NCBI GenBank assembly: GCA_902597555.1
Contig: CACJYE010000002.1
Span: 1-56,803, forward strand
Reading direction: 5' to 3'
Length of the DNA: 56,803 bases
Origin: an uncultured Pelagibacteraceae bacterium
Lineage (GTDB): Bacteria > Pseudomonadota > Alphaproteobacteria > Pelagibacterales > Pelagibacteraceae
Part shown: positions 1-11,392 of the stretch, in pieces
Position numbering within the stretch: position 1 is the stretch's first letter
Layout: each line of letters starts with the position of its first letter
Position numbers and translations under genes: made by a program
The notes under the pieces: generated by a model
The model's input: the letters and a program-made list of their open reading frames with translations, nothing else
The model's database searches: none
What the model was told of the DNA's origin: nothing

Positions 1-301
1 TAATGTTAGAGAGTTAAGAAATTTAATTGAAAGAATAGCAATATTACAACCAGACACTAAAGATAAAATTTCAAATATTATTAAAGAATCTTTAAAAAAT
101 ATTAATTTTGATGATCAATTAGCTGAAAATAGCCTTTCTGTGCCATTAAAAGAAGCTAGAGAAAAGTTTGAAAAAGAGTATTTAACTATTCAACTGAAAA
201 AGTTTAATGGAAATATTTCAAAAACAGCAAATTTTGTTGGAATGGAAAGAAGTGCATTACATAGAAAATTAAAAGGTTTGGGCATCAAAGAATTTAATTA
301 G
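1..301 (+). CDS. ntrX: Sigma-54-dependent response regulator, C-terminal end (NtrX-like), 5' truncated by window
   Basis: Frame 2 reads NVRELRNLIERIAI...NISKTANFVGMERSALHRKLKGLGIKEFN*, the AAA+ C-terminus plus Fis-type HTH of NtrC/NtrX; upstream of trkA as in alphaproteobacterial ntrYX-trkA loci. Confidence 0.8.
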   Translation, partial: NVRELRNLIERIAILQPDTKDKISNIIKESLKNINFDDQLAENSLSVPLKEAREKFEKEYLTIQLKKFNGNISKTANFVGMERSALHRKLKGLGIKEFN

Positions 302-1693
302 ATGAATATAATCATTTGTGGAGCTGGAAGGGTTGGGTTCACTATAGCTAAGCAGCTAAGTGAACAAGGTCATTCTTTAACTGTTATTGATCCTTCTAGC
401 GAAGATATTCAAAAAATCGATGATGCTTTAGACGTTAAGGCTATAGTAGGAAAGGGTACTTATCCTTCAATATTAGAAAAAGCTAACGCATCAGAGACTG
501 ATATGATTATAGCAGTTACAAGAAATGATGAAATTAATATGCTCATTTGCCAAATAGCTTTTTCAATTTTTAAAATTCCCAAAAAAATAGCAAGAATAAG
601 ATCTCAAGATTATCTAAACCCAAAATTTACAAGAGTATATAACAAAGAAAATCTCCCAATAGATGTGATTATTTCACCAGAGATTGAAATTGCTAAATCA
701 ATACAAAGAAAACTTGAGGCCCCAGGAGCATTAGATAGTGTTCCATTTGCTGATAATAAAATTAGATTATTAGAAATTTTAATTAACGAAAATTGTAAAT
801 TAATTAACATCAAGCTAAATGATTTAACAAAAAAGCATCCTAATTTAGATGCAAATATTATTGGAATAATAAGAGATGAAAAATTTTTAATTCCAAAGAA
901 AAATGATGATGTAAGAAAAAATGATAAAATTTATGTGATAATAAATTCATCACAAATGTCAGACACTTTAGAAGCATTTGGACATGAAGAAAAAGTATCT
1001 AAAAATATTTTAATTGTAGGTGGTGGTAACATAGGTTTTAACTTAGCTAAAAACATTGAAGAAACTTTGGATGCAGCAAGAGTTAAGATTATTGAAAAAA
1101 ACAAAGAAAGAGCTGAATTTCTTGCTAGTGAATTAAATAATACGATTATAATTAATGGTGATGCTTTAGACGAGGAAGTATTAGCCGAAGCAAATTTACA
1201 AGAAGCCGAAACAGTTCTTGCTTTGACAAATGATGATGAGGATAATTTGATGGTAAGTGTTCTTGTTGAAAAATTTGCAAAAGATGAAAAAGATATTGAT
1301 GACAAAAGAACGATGGCTTTAATTAATAAGCCAAATTATTCTTTGTTGCAAAACTCTTTAAAAATTGATGATCTTATTGATCCAAGAATGAACACTGTAT
1401 CTAGTATTTTAAAGCATATTCATAAAGGCACAATTGAAACAGCTTACACAATTATGAATGGTGAATATGAAGTAATTGAAGCTGAAATTATAGAAACGTC
1501 AGAGCTTATTAATAAAGAATTAAAAAATTCAAATTTGCCAGATGAGATAAGAATTGGCGCGATCCTAAGAGAAAATAAAGTAATAATACCTAGATCAAAC
1601 TTTGTATTTCAAAAAGAGGACAAAGTTGTTTTTTTAGCAAAGAAAGATTCTATTTCAGTAGTAGAAAATATATTTAGAATAAGTTCTATTTAA
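302..1693 (+). CDS. trkA: Trk potassium uptake system NAD-binding protein TrkA
   Basis: MNIIICGAGRVGFTIAKQLSEQGHSLTVID and second Rossmann repeat NILIVGGGNIGFNLAKNIE; 463 aa. Confidence 0.95.
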   Translation: MNIIICGAGRVGFTIAKQLSEQGHSLTVIDPSSEDIQKIDDALDVKAIVGKGTYPSILEKANASETDMIIAVTRNDEINMLICQIAFSIFKIPKKIARIRSQDYLNPKFTRVYNKENLPIDVIISPEIEIAKSIQRKLEAPGALDSVPFADNKIRLLEILINENCKLINIKLNDLTKKHPNLDANIIGIIRDEKFLIPKKNDDVRKNDKIYVIINSSQMSDTLEAFGHEEKVSKNILIVGGGNIGFNLAKNIEETLDAARVKIIEKNKERAEFLASELNNTIIINGDALDEEVLAEANLQEAETVLALTNDDEDNLMVSVLVEKFAKDEKDIDDKRTMALINKPNYSLLQNSLKIDDLIDPRMNTVSSILKHIHKGTIETAYTIMNGEYEVIEAEIIETSELINKELKNSNLPDEIRIGAILRENKVIIPRSNFVFQKEDKVVFLAKKDSISVVENIFRISSI

Positions 1694-1697
1694 TTAA

Positions 1698-3104
1698 ATG
1701 TCATTATTTAGAGTAAAGTATTTAAGTTTCTTTTTTATATTAATATCTATTTTTTCATTTTTAAATATTATTTATTCATATTATTTCAATTTATATCTAA
1801 ATCTAAATACATATTATTTTAGCTTAGTTATTTCTGTGATTATTGGAATAATTTTTTACAAAATTAAAACTAATCAAAAAAAACCTACAATATTTGAAAA
1901 AATACTCACTGTTTTGTTGGGATATTTTTTAATGCCATTGATTTTATCAATACCTTTTTATTTAAGTATTTATAATTTATCTTTTTTGAATTCTTTATTT
2001 GAAGCTGTTTCAGGATTTACTTCAACAGGTTTCACTGTGTTTGAAAATATTAAACATATTGATCAAGGCTTAATTTTATGGAGATCATCAATACAATGGA
2101 TAGGAGGGTTGTATTTTTTATACTCTATTATTTTTTTAATTGATATTTATGACGAAAGTTTAAAAAAATCTCTAACTAATTTTTTATCTTTTAATTCTGA
2201 CGAGATTTTAAAACAAGCAATTAAAATTCTTTTATTATACTCAGGATTAACTATATCAATTTTTATTATTCTAAACATTCTTGGAATTAGATCATTTAAT
2301 TCGCTCAATTTAGCAATGACGATAATTTCATCTGGTGGATTTCTTCCTTCAAATGATCTTTCGTCAATTTTAGTGAATGATTTCCAGATAACTATATTTT
2401 CTCTTTTAATGCTGATTTCCTTTTTTAGTATTTTTTTTACATATAATTTAATTTTTCTTAGAAATAAAAATTTAAATTTTTTTTATGAAGACATACATTT
2501 ATTTTTATATTTTATTGTGGTTGTTAGTATATTTTTTGTTTTCTTTAGCTATGATAATAATTTTACACATAGTTTTCTATCTTTGGTTAGCAGCATTTCA
2601 AACATTGGTATCTCAACTGAAGTTGATCAAGCTAACTTAAATTTTATATACATCTTACTTGTAATTATTGGTGGATCTTTTTTTTCTACGAGCTCAGGTT
2701 TAAGGTTTTTAAAAATATATTCTTTAACTAAATATTCTATTAATCAAATTCTTTCTTTTAGTAGACCAAAAAATGTATTTATGAATAAACTTGTTTTTTC
2801 TAAAATTAATTTTGACACAAAAGACATAAATAAATATTTTTTAACAATATTAATTTTTGTTATTTCACTTTTTTCTTTAACCATCTTGCTGACTTTATCT
2901 AATATTCAATTTGAATTTTCTTTCAAATTAGCTGTATTAACATTAATGAACACTGTTAATTCCTCTGCTTATGGTGTTTCTGAGTTTGATTTTCAAAATT
3001 TACACTTTTTAACTAAATATTTTCTTATATTTTTTATGATAATCGGAAGAGTTGAATTTTTATCTTTATTATTAATAGCTAAAAAATTTATTTTTAAAAA
3101 TTAA
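1698..3104 (+). CDS. trkH: Trk potassium uptake membrane protein TrkH
   Basis: 468 aa polytopic protein with EAVSGFTSTGFTVFENI selectivity-loop motif and WRSSIQWIGGLYF; directly follows trkA. Confidence 0.9.
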   Translation: MSLFRVKYLSFFFILISIFSFLNIIYSYYFNLYLNLNTYYFSLVISVIIGIIFYKIKTNQKKPTIFEKILTVLLGYFLMPLILSIPFYLSIYNLSFLNSLFEAVSGFTSTGFTVFENIKHIDQGLILWRSSIQWIGGLYFLYSIIFLIDIYDESLKKSLTNFLSFNSDEILKQAIKILLLYSGLTISIFIILNILGIRSFNSLNLAMTIISSGGFLPSNDLSSILVNDFQITIFSLLMLISFFSIFFTYNLIFLRNKNLNFFYEDIHLFLYFIVVVSIFFVFFSYDNNFTHSFLSLVSSISNIGISTEVDQANLNFIYILLVIIGGSFFSTSSGLRFLKIYSLTKYSINQILSFSRPKNVFMNKLVFSKINFDTKDINKYFLTILIFVISLFSLTILLTLSNIQFEFSFKLAVLTLMNTVNSSAYGVSEFDFQNLHFLTKYFLIFFMIIGRVEFLSLLLIAKKFIFKN

Positions 3105-3132
3105 TCTAGTATTATATATATTATTAAATTTT

Positions 3133-3209
3133 GCGCCCTTAGCTCAGCTGGATAGAGCATCGGTTTTCTAAACCGAGGGTCGTAGGTTCGAATCCTTCAG
3201 GGCGCGCCA
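3133..3209 (+). tRNA. tRNA-Arg (anticodon TCT)
   Basis: Acceptor GCGCCCT/AGGGCGC, anticodon stem TCGGT/ACCGA with loop TTTCTAA, T-loop GGTTCGAATCC, encoded CCA. Confidence 0.95.
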
Positions 3210-3248
3210 TTTCTCACTTTTTTAGCAAATAATAATTTAATATTTATC

Positions 3249-3277
3249 TTGACGTATTTTTTTATTAAACTTATTTT
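3249..3277 (+). promoter_or_regulatory. Candidate sigma70 promoter for aapJ
   Basis: TTGACG-N17-TATTTT upstream of aapJ. Confidence 0.4.
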
Positions 3278-3386
3278 TTTTATTATTTTTCCTTGAACAG
3301 TAATTTCTTACATGCTTAAATTAAGAATATTCAAAAGTAATTTTGAATTATTTGTTAACAAATAAAAATAACATAAAGGAAGAATA

Positions 3387-4427
3387 ATGTTTAAATACTT
3401 AAAACAATTAACTTCTTTAGTTGCTATGGTTGCAGTGTTGTTTACTTTCACAACAGAAACTATGGCTGCTAAAAAATCTAAAACACTTAAAAACACTCAA
3501 AAGAAAGGTTTTGTAAGATGTGGAGTATCTCAAGGTCTTCCAGGATTTTCTAACGCTGATGCTGCAGGAAATTGGACTGGTGTTGACGTTGATGTATGTA
3601 GAGCTGTAGCTGCTGCGGTATTAGGTGATGCAAACAAAGTTAAGTTTACACCACTAAGTGCTAAAGAAAGATTTACAGCTTTAACTTCTAATGAGATAGA
3701 TATCTTATCAAGAAACACAACTTGGACACTTTCTAGGGATGCTGACATTGGGCTTACTTTCGTAGGTGTAAACTTCTACGATGGTCAAGGTTTTATGGTA
3801 AGAAAAAATTCTGGAATATCTTCTGTGAATGATTTCAAAGCAGGTGTTTCAGCTTGTACAAACCTAGGAACAACTACTGAGCTTAACATGAGAGATTTCT
3901 TTAATTCAAAAGGAATTCAATATGAGCCAGTAACTTTTGAAAAAGCTGACGAAGTCGTAGCTGCGTATGATGCTGGTAGATGTGATACTTACACAACCGA
4001 CAAATCAGGTTTAGCTGCTCAAAGAATTAAATTGAGTAACCCTGATGATCATATGGTTTTACCAGAAACTATATCTAAAGAGCCTTTAGGCCCTGTTGTA
4101 AGACAAGGTGACTCTGTTTGGGAAGATATCGTTAGATGGTCACTAAACACTATGATTGAGGCAGAAGAGTACGGTGTTACTTCTGCTAATGCAGATTCTA
4201 TGAAAACTTCAGACAATCCAGCTGTTAAAAGATTAGTTGGTGCTGAAGGTGAATTAGGTGCTGCTTTAGGTTTAGATAATGAGTGGAGTTTAAGAATTAT
4301 CAAGCAAGTTGGTAATTATGGCGAAAGCTATAAAAGAAATATAGCTGACACAGGAATTTTACCTGATAGAGGTCCAAATGAATTATGGACTAAAGGTGGA
4401 ATTCTTTATGTACCACCAGCAAGATAA
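3387..4427 (+). CDS. aapJ: General L-amino acid ABC transporter, periplasmic substrate-binding protein
   Basis: Signal peptide; KGFVRCGVSQGLPGFSNADAAGNWTGVDVDVCRAVAAAVLGD typical of AapJ/BztA; followed by aapQMP. Confidence 0.95.
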   Translation: MFKYLKQLTSLVAMVAVLFTFTTETMAAKKSKTLKNTQKKGFVRCGVSQGLPGFSNADAAGNWTGVDVDVCRAVAAAVLGDANKVKFTPLSAKERFTALTSNEIDILSRNTTWTLSRDADIGLTFVGVNFYDGQGFMVRKNSGISSVNDFKAGVSACTNLGTTTELNMRDFFNSKGIQYEPVTFEKADEVVAAYDAGRCDTYTTDKSGLAAQRIKLSNPDDHMVLPETISKEPLGPVVRQGDSVWEDIVRWSLNTMIEAEEYGVTSANADSMKTSDNPAVKRLVGAEGELGAALGLDNEWSLRIIKQVGNYGESYKRNIADTGILPDRGPNELWTKGGILYVPPAR

Positions 4428-4446
4428 TTTATCTAATTAAATATCT

Positions 4447-4479
4447 AAAAAGGGCTAGATTTTTCTAGCCCTTTTTTTT
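4447..4479 (+). terminator. Rho-independent terminator/attenuator between aapJ and aapQ
   Basis: AAAAAGGGCTAGA-TTTT-TCTAGCCCTTTTT stem-loop followed by T-run. Confidence 0.85.
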
Positions 4480-4496
4480 ATAAGTCATTAATCATT

Positions 4497-5642
4497 GTGA
4501 ATATTAAAAAAATATTACCCCAATTACTTACACTGTTAGTAGTTATACTTGTCTTTGGATTTTTTTCATATAACGCACAAATTAATATGGAAAACAGAGG
4601 GATAACTTTTGGTTATGGATTTTTATCTCAAGAGTCTTCATTTGACGTTCAGTTTTCGTTGATTGAGTATGATGGTTCTCACTCATATTTTAGAGCTTAT
4701 TTAGTAGGATTATTAAATACTATTTTAGTTTCTGTTATTGGAATTATATTTGCAACCATTATTGGAGTTGTTGTTGGGATTGCAAGATTATCGAATAACT
4801 ATCTTATTAATAGAACTGCTGCAGTTTATGTAGAATTTTTTAGAAACATCCCTTTATTATTGCAAATATTTTTTTGGTATTTTGCCGCTTTAAGAGCACT
4901 TCCATTACCTCAAGATACAGAACCTATGTTTGGAGTTTTTTTTCTTACTATAAAAGGTTTTTTTGTTCCTGCTTTTGTTTGGAATAACTTAGATATTTTT
5001 ATTTATTCTATAATTGCTGCAATAATTTCAATTATTATTGTTAGAATTTATGCTAGAAAAAAACAAGAGAACGAGGGAATACAAATACCAGTTATATCAA
5101 TTTCAATAGGTCTTTTATTCATTTTACCAGTTTTAAGTTTTTTATTTGGAGGAGTTGAAGCTTCAGTTGAAATACCTGTAATTAAACAATTATCTCAATC
5201 TGGTTTTACCTATGAAGGAGGAATAAAATTACCTCCTGAGTTAATATCTTTAGCTTTAGCTTTGTCATTATATACAGCAACCTTTATTGCAGAATGTGTA
5301 AGAGCAGGTGTGCAAGGTGTAAGCAAAGGTCAAAAAGAAGCGGCAGCATCTATAGGTTTAACTCCTAATCAAGTTCTTAAACTAGTTGTAATGCCTCAAG
5401 CTTTGAGGATAATTATTCCTCCTACTACTAATCAGTATTTAAACTTAACTAAAAATTCATCACTCGCAGCTGCAATTGCGTATCCTGATTTAGTTCTTGT
5501 ATTTGCAGGAACTGCTTTGATGCAAACAGGTAGAGCTATAGAAATTGTTTCTATAACAATGTTAACATATCTATCTCTGAGTATATCAATTTCAATATTC
5601 ATGAATTGGTATAATAAAAAAATAGCTATTAAAGAAAAATAA
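4497..5642 (+). CDS. aapQ: General L-amino acid ABC transporter permease
   Basis: GTG start; polytopic, EFFRNIPLLLQIFFWYFAALRALP and EAAASIGLTPNQVLKLVVMPQALRIIIPP permease signature. Confidence 0.92.
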   Translation: MNIKKILPQLLTLLVVILVFGFFSYNAQINMENRGITFGYGFLSQESSFDVQFSLIEYDGSHSYFRAYLVGLLNTILVSVIGIIFATIIGVVVGIARLSNNYLINRTAAVYVEFFRNIPLLLQIFFWYFAALRALPLPQDTEPMFGVFFLTIKGFFVPAFVWNNLDIFIYSIIAAIISIIIVRIYARKKQENEGIQIPVISISIGLLFILPVLSFLFGGVEASVEIPVIKQLSQSGFTYEGGIKLPPELISLALALSLYTATFIAECVRAGVQGVSKGQKEAAASIGLTPNQVLKLVVMPQALRIIIPPTTNQYLNLTKNSSLAAAIAYPDLVLVFAGTALMQTGRAIEIVSITMLTYLSLSISISIFMNWYNKKIAIKEK

Positions 5643-7084
5643 TGAATAAATTAAATTTTTTACAACCGGATAAAAATAACATTTATACTTATCTTTATAC
5701 AGGAGTAATTTTAGTTGCTCTAAGTATATTTATAGTTTTTTTTAATTCTTTTTTTAGTAAAGATATAGTTTCTTTTTTACCTGGACCTATTAGCTTCTTT
5801 TTACCATTAATTTTAGGGTTTACAGGACTTCATTTAATTAGAATTGATTATTCAGGCTTAAAATTTTTAGACTCAATTAATAAAAATATTAATACAAACA
5901 ATTTTAATGCTTTTTTATCATTATTAATTGTGTTCGTAGTTATCAAATCACTACCACCATTATTAAGCTGGTTTATTTTAGATGCAAACATCTCGGGTGA
6001 TTCTAAAGATGTGTGCACTGGTAGTGGCGCTTGTTGGACTTATATTAAAATTTGGTTTAATAGATTTATGTATGGAATGTATCCAAATCCTGAGCAGTGG
6101 CGTATTAACTTATCATTCATTGCTTTAGCTTTTCTAGGATGTGTTGGTTTTTTTGCCACAGAAAAATTTAAAAAATATTTGACGCTCTATTATGTGGTTG
6201 TTTACCCAATCATTGCTTTTTTCTTTATTTTCTTTTTTATATCTGGTGGTCCAATATTTTTTGATTTTTCTTATGGTATTATTGCAGCTGTAATTTCAAT
6301 AATTTTAGGTTTTTTTATTCCTCCAAAATTTAAAATGTACTATTTCATTATAGTACCAATCACACTCTACATATTATTAAAATATGTATTTTTTTATGAG
6401 GAACTTATTGAGCTTGGTAAATTAGAAGCATTAGAGTGGGTAGAGACAGGTGCTTGGGGTGGTTTGTCTTTAACTTTTATAGTCTCATTTTTTTGTTTGA
6501 TTTTCTGTTTTCCGATAGGTTTATTTTTATCTCTTGGAAGAAGATCAGATTTTCCGATAATTAAATATATTTCAATAGGAATGATTGAATTTTGGAGAGG
6601 AGTTCCATTGATTACAGTATTATTTATGTCATCAGTAATGTTTCCAATGTTTTTACCAGAGGATATGTTTATTGATAAATTGGTAAGGGTAATTATTGCA
6701 ATTTCATTATTTGAAGCGGCTTATGTAGCAGAAGTGATTAGAGGTGGTTTGCAAGCTTTGCCAAGAGGTCAATACGATGCTGCTAAATCTTTAGGAATGG
6801 GTTATTGGAAAATGCATATTTTGGTGATTTTACCTCAGGCACTTAAACTTGTAATACCTGGTATTGCTAATACTTTCTTAGCGCTTGTAAAAGATACTCC
6901 TTTAATATTTGTTGTGGGACTTTTGGAAATAGTTGGAATGTTAAATCTTGCAAAAACAAACCCTGAGTGGTTAGGGTTTGCTATGGAAGGCTATGTATTT
7001 GCGTCAGTGTTATTTTTTATTATTTGCTATGCAATGAGCAAATATAGTTATAATTTAGAACAAAAGTATAAAACAGAAAGATAA
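5642..7084 (+). CDS. aapM: General L-amino acid ABC transporter permease
   Basis: [23 protein letters not shown] and [28 protein letters not shown]; 1-nt overlap with aapQ. Confidence 0.92.
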   Translation: MNKLNFLQPDKNNIYTYLYTGVILVALSIFIVFFNSFFSKDIVSFLPGPISFFLPLILGFTGLHLIRIDYSGLKFLDSINKNINTNNFNAFLSLLIVFVVIKSLPPLLSWFILDANISGDSKDVCTGSGACWTYIKIWFNRFMYGMYPNPEQWRINLSFIALAFLGCVGFFATEKFKKYLTLYYVVVYPIIAFFFIFFFISGGPIFFDFSYGIIAAVISIILGFFIPPKFKMYYFIIVPITLYILLKYVFFYEELIELGKLEALEWVETGAWGGLSLTFIVSFFCLIFCFPIGLFLSLGRRSDFPIIKYISIGMIEFWRGVPLITVLFMSSVMFPMFLPEDMFIDKLVRVIIAISLFEAAYVAEVIRGGLQALPRGQYDAAKSLGMGYWKMHILVILPQALKLVIPGIANTFLALVKDTPLIFVVGLLEIVGMLNLAKTNPEWLGFAMEGYVFASVLFFIICYAMSKYSYNLEQKYKTER

Positions 7085-7818
7085 TGTCAGACAAAATAAT
7101 TCAAATAACAGAAATGAATAAGTGGTTTGGTGATTTTCAAGTATTAAAAAATATTAATTTAGAAGTCGAAAAGAATAAAAAAATTGTTGTGTGTGGACCT
7201 TCAGGATCAGGTAAATCAACACTAATTAGATGTATAAACAGACTTGAAGAACATCAACAAGGTTCAATTATAGTGGATGGAAATGAATTAACAGAAGATA
7301 CTAAAGACATAGAAAAAATTAGAGCTGAAGTTGGAATGGTGTTTCAACAATTTAATTTATTTCCTCATCTTTCCATTTTAGATAATTGCACTCTAGCTCC
7401 AATTTGGGTAAAAAAAATGCCAAAAAAAGAGGCAGAAGATTTAGCCCTTCAGCACCTAGAAAAAGTACAAATTTCTGACCAAGCTAACAAATATCCAGGA
7501 CAACTTTCAGGCGGTCAACAACAACGATGTGCAATAGCAAGAGCATTATGTATGGAACCTAAAATAATGCTGTTTGATGAACCAACATCAGCACTAGACC
7601 CAGAAATGATCAAAGAAGTTTTGGATGCTATGGTTAATTTAGCAAAGGCAGGAATGACAATGATTGTAGTTACCCATGAGATGGGATTTGCTAAAGAGGT
7701 TGCGGATGAGGTTATTTTTATGGATGAAGGAATGATAGTTGAAAGAGCTGAAACTAAAGAGTTTTTTGCTAACCCAAAGAACGATAGAACAAAGCTCTTT
7801 TTAAGTCAAATCCTATAA
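7084..7818 (+). CDS. aapP: General L-amino acid ABC transporter ATP-binding protein
   Basis: Walker [18 protein letters not shown] signature, Walker [13 protein letters not shown]. Confidence 0.95.
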   Translation: MSDKIIQITEMNKWFGDFQVLKNINLEVEKNKKIVVCGPSGSGKSTLIRCINRLEEHQQGSIIVDGNELTEDTKDIEKIRAEVGMVFQQFNLFPHLSILDNCTLAPIWVKKMPKKEAEDLALQHLEKVQISDQANKYPGQLSGGQQQRCAIARALCMEPKIMLFDEPTSALDPEMIKEVLDAMVNLAKAGMTMIVVTHEMGFAKEVADEVIFMDEGMIVERAETKEFFANPKNDRTKLFLSQIL

Positions 7819-7992
7819 AAAGTATTACAACTATAGGGTACAATATAAGATTAAAACAATCTAAATACGTTAATTTTTTATCCAAGTAATGCTTGACAGT
7901 ATTTTGATTTTTCCAAGTTTCCTACAAAAAAAAATAAATTTTTCTATTGCAGTAACATTAATAAATATGTTGAATGAGCTTTATAAAATTTA

Positions 7993-8010
7993 ATTAAGAG
8001 GGGTCTTAAT
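7993..8010 (+). promoter_or_regulatory. Inverted repeat covering SD and start codon of the XRE regulator gene
   Basis: ATTAAGA-GGGG-TCTTAAT; the GGGG is the SD core and the right arm overlaps ATG (8009-8011). Confidence 0.5.
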
Positions 8011-8380
8011 GGAAGATAATTTCAATAAACACTTAGGCAATAAGCTTAAGCTAAGAAGATTAGCTTTAGGTTTAACTCAAACTAAAGTAGCTAAAGCAAT
8101 AAATGTTACATTTCAACAAATTCAAAAATATGAAAAAGGGACCAACGGCGTAAGTTCTATAAGATTACTGCAACTTTCAAATTATTTAAAAGTGCCGATC
8201 AATTATTTCTTTGAAGATTTTTCAGAATATTTGCTAAACCTTGAAAAATCTCAAGAAGGTCACATGAATGTTAATTATAATTTTCTAGTAAAATTATATT
8301 CAGAGCTTAATGCTGATCAAAAATTAAAATTTAATAAATCTTTACAAATTTCAGGTTCAGGAATTTCAAAAGTAGTTTAA
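8009..8380 (+). CDS. XRE-family HTH transcriptional regulator
   Basis: LGNKLKLRRLALGLTQTKVAKAINVTFQQIQKYEKGTNGVSSIRLLQLSNYLKVPINYFF is a Cro/C1-type HTH; SD GAGGGG. Confidence 0.9.
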   Translation: MEDNFNKHLGNKLKLRRLALGLTQTKVAKAINVTFQQIQKYEKGTNGVSSIRLLQLSNYLKVPINYFFEDFSEYLLNLEKSQEGHMNVNYNFLVKLYSELNADQKLKFNKSLQISGSGISKVV

Positions 8381-8442
8381 TTAAAATTTAATTAAGACCT
8401 TAGTAGCAATTTAATACAAAGTTTATTTTAATATTTTATTTC

Positions 8443-8518
8443 TGGCTCCTCGGGCAGGACTCGAACCTGCGACCAATTGATTAACAGTCAACTGCTCTAC
8501 CAACTGAGCTACCGAGGA
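8443..8518 (-). tRNA. tRNA-Asn (anticodon GTT)
   Basis: Reverse strand acceptor TCCTCGG/CCGAGGA, anticodon loop CTGTTAA, encoded CCA. Confidence 0.95.
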
Positions 8519-8566
8519 ATGTAAAAAGTCAACTTACTTTTTTTTGTAACTAAAACAAGATTTTTT

Positions 8567-8640
8567 TGGAGGCAACGCCCGGAATCGAACCGGGATACAA
8601 GGATTTGCAATCCTCTGCGTAACCATTCCGCCACGTTGCC
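8567..8640 (-). tRNA. tRNA-Cys (anticodon GCA)
   Basis: Reverse strand GGCAACG acceptor, GGATTGCAAATCC anticodon arm, encoded CCA. Confidence 0.95.
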
Positions 8641-8764
8641 ATCTTATTTTTAGCTAATAGCTACAGATGCCTTTTTATAATAAATTATTTCTATTAGTCT
8701 ATTAAATAACGATCCAAATTGATTATTGTTAATTTAGATTATTAAATTATAAACTTTAAAATCA

Positions 8765-11392
8765 ATGAGTAGCGATAAATATATACATTCTGATGTTGAA
8801 AATAGAATTTATTCTTATTGGGAAAAAAATGGTCTTTTTAAACCTAAAGAAAATTCAAAAAAATTCTCCATTGTAATTCCTCCACCAAATGTAACCGGTA
8901 GTTTGCATATGGGTCACGCACTCAATAATTCTATTCAAGATTTATTAATTCGTTATCACAGAATGAATAATTATGAAACATTATGGCAACCAGGCACAGA
9001 CCACGCTGGTATAGCTACACAGGCTTTAGTTGAGAAAAAATTAAGTTATGAAAAAGTTGATAAAAATGAAATTGGTAGAGAAAAATTTATTAAAAAGGTA
9101 TGGGAATGGAAAGAGCAATATGGAGACATAATAATCAATCAATTAAAAAAACTTGGTTGTTCTTGTGATTGGTCAAGAAATGCCTTTACAATGGATGAGA
9201 ATTTATCCAAATCAGTAATTAAGGTTTTTGTAGATCTTTATAACAAAGGTCTAATCTATAAAGATAAGAAATTAGTTAATTGGGATACGGTTTTAAAAAC
9301 AGCTATTTCAGATCTAGAAGTAGATCAAAGAGAGGTAAATTCTAAAATTTATTACATCAAATATCCAATAGATGCGACTGAAGAATTTATTACAATTGCA
9401 ACAACAAGACCTGAAACAATGCTGGGTGATACAGCTATTGCTGTTAATCCAAAAGATGAAAGATTTAGATCCTTTGTTGGAAAAACAGTTACTATTCCAA
9501 TTGTTGGAAGAAAGATAAAAATTATTGAAGATGATTATGCAGATCCTGAACAAGGAACTGGAGCATTAAAAATAACTCCTGCACATGATTTTAATGACTA
9601 TGATGTTGGTCAAAGAAATAATCTTGAAATCATAAATATTTTTACTGAAGCTGGTAAAATAAATAAAAATGCTCCACAAACTTATGTAGGTCTTGATAGA
9701 TCTGAAGCAAGAAAAAAAATTTTAAAAGAACTTAAAGAAAAAGAATTTTTTGTAAAAGAGGAGAATATAAAAAATAAAGTTCCTTATGGAGATAGATCTA
9801 ATTCAATAATTGAACCTTTCTTAACAGAACAATGGTTTGCTGATGCAGGTAAATTATCTGTTAAAGCTAAAGAAGTTGTTAATTCAAAAAAGACAAATTT
9901 CTTTCCTGAGAATTGGTCAAAAACTTATTTTCAATGGATGAATAATATTGAGCCATGGTGTATTTCAAGACAACTTTGGTGGGGACATCAAATACCTGCT
10001 TGGTATGGTCCAGATAAAAAAATTTTTGTTGCAGAAAATGAAGATGATGCAAAACAACAAGCAAAAAAACATTACGGTAAAGATGTTGAATTAAATCGTG
10101 ATCCAGATGTTTTAGACACTTGGTTCTCGTCTGGCTTATGGCCTTTTGCAACACTCGGTTGGCCAGATGATAATAAATATGTAGATAAATTTTATCCAAC
10201 ATCAGTATTAGTTACAGGTTTTGATATTATATTTTTTTGGGTAGCTAGAATGATTATGTTCGGTACAGAATTTTTAAATAAAGAACCATTTAAAGATATT
10301 TATGTTCATGCGTTAGTTAGAGATGAAAAGGGGCAGAAAATGTCTAAATCGAAAGGAAATGTAATTGATCCTTTAGATTTAATTGAAAAATATAGTGCAG
10401 ATGCACTTAGATTTACTTTGTTATCTATGGCCTCACCAGGTACAGACGTTAAGCTTTCTGAGGATAGAGTTAAAGGTTATAGAAATTTTTTAAACAAATT
10501 ATGGAATGCAAATAACTTTTTAATCACTAATGAATGTGATTTTAAAGATATAGATAAAGTTTCTAGTTTAAATGTAAATATTAACAAATGGATTTATTCA
10601 GAACTTGTTGAAACTAAAAATAAGATAAAGAAAAACCTTGAAGACTATAGATTTGATGAAGCTGCTAAAAATGCCTATCAATTTTCATGGCATTCTTATT
10701 GTGATTGGTATTTAGAATTATCTAAAACTATACTCTTTTCAGATGATGAAAAAGCTAAAGCAGAGGTAAAAAAAGTATCATCTTTTGTATTTAAACAAAT
10801 TTTGATTTTGCTACATCCTTTTATTCCTTTCGTTACTGAAGAAATCTGGCTTAAAAATAAATTTGATAATGAAGGAAGTGATTATTTGATGCTTAAAAAT
10901 TGGTTGTCAGGTGAGATAAATAAAGACAGTAGCACCGAACAGGTTGAAAATATCATTAACATTATTTCAGAGATTAGATCATTTAAAAATGAGCTAAATG
11001 TAAGCCCAGGCTCATTTATTGATGTATCAATAAGTAATATTAACAAAAATCAAAAAGATTTTATTAATACAAATGAAATTATTCTAAAAAAACTAGGCAG
11101 AATAAATAGTATATTAGATAAGGATTTAGATAAACCAGCTGCTACAATGGTTGTTTCTGGAGATTTGTTTAAGATTTATTTTGATAAAGATGTTGATTTA
11201 AAATTAATAAAAGAAAATTTAATAAATAAACAAAGTAGATTAGAGCAAGAGATGAACAAAATATCTCAAAGATTGGAGAATAAGAGTTTTGTAGATCGAG
11301 CTCCAAAAGAGATTGTTGAACAAGAAAAAAATAATTATAATAATTTAAAGAATGATATTGAGAAAATATCAGTAACAATAAAGGGTATATAA
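8765..11392 (+). CDS. valS: Valyl-tRNA synthetase
   Basis: [15 protein letters not shown] (HIGH), KMSKSKGN (KMSKS), [16 protein letters not shown]; 875 aa. Confidence 0.97.
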   Translation: MSSDKYIHSDVENRIYSYWEKNGLFKPKENSKKFSIVIPPPNVTGSLHMGHALNNSIQDLLIRYHRMNNYETLWQPGTDHAGIATQALVEKKLSYEKVDKNEIGREKFIKKVWEWKEQYGDIIINQLKKLGCSCDWSRNAFTMDENLSKSVIKVFVDLYNKGLIYKDKKLVNWDTVLKTAISDLEVDQREVNSKIYYIKYPIDATEEFITIATTRPETMLGDTAIAVNPKDERFRSFVGKTVTIPIVGRKIKIIEDDYADPEQGTGALKITPAHDFNDYDVGQRNNLEIINIFTEAGKINKNAPQTYVGLDRSEARKKILKELKEKEFFVKEENIKNKVPYGDRSNSIIEPFLTEQWFADAGKLSVKAKEVVNSKKTNFFPENWSKTYFQWMNNIEPWCISRQLWWGHQIPAWYGPDKKIFVAENEDDAKQQAKKHYGKDVELNRDPDVLDTWFSSGLWPFATLGWPDDNKYVDKFYPTSVLVTGFDIIFFWVARMIMFGTEFLNKEPFKDIYVHALVRDEKGQKMSKSKGNVIDPLDLIEKYSADALRFTLLSMASPGTDVKLSEDRVKGYRNFLNKLWNANNFLITNECDFKDIDKVSSLNVNINKWIYSELVETKNKIKKNLEDYRFDEAAKNAYQFSWHSYCDWYLELSKTILFSDDEKAKAEVKKVSSFVFKQILILLHPFIPFVTEEIWLKNKFDNEGSDYLMLKNWLSGEINKDSSTEQVENIINIISEIRSFKNELNVSPGSFIDVSISNINKNQKDFINTNEIILKKLGRINSILDKDLDKPAATMVVSGDLFKIYFDKDVDLKLIKENLINKQSRLEQEMNKISQRLENKSFVDRAPKEIVEQEKNNYNNLKNDIEKISVTIKGI

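Noticed and set aside
610-1305. Antisense ORFs within trkA
   Set aside because: Low-complexity Ser/Leu-rich translations, no family signature, fully covered by trkA.
3210-3386. Possible riboswitch in the 177-nt aapJ leader
   Set aside because: Only AT-rich sequence and a promoter-like element; no recognisable conserved riboswitch core or strong structured stem by eye.
3308-3496. Minus ORF across the aapJ 5' region
   Set aside because: Overlaps the aapJ leader and signal peptide; no supporting RBS or motif.
9314-10202. Antisense ORFs within valS
   Set aside because: No recognisable motif; valS is conserved across the region.
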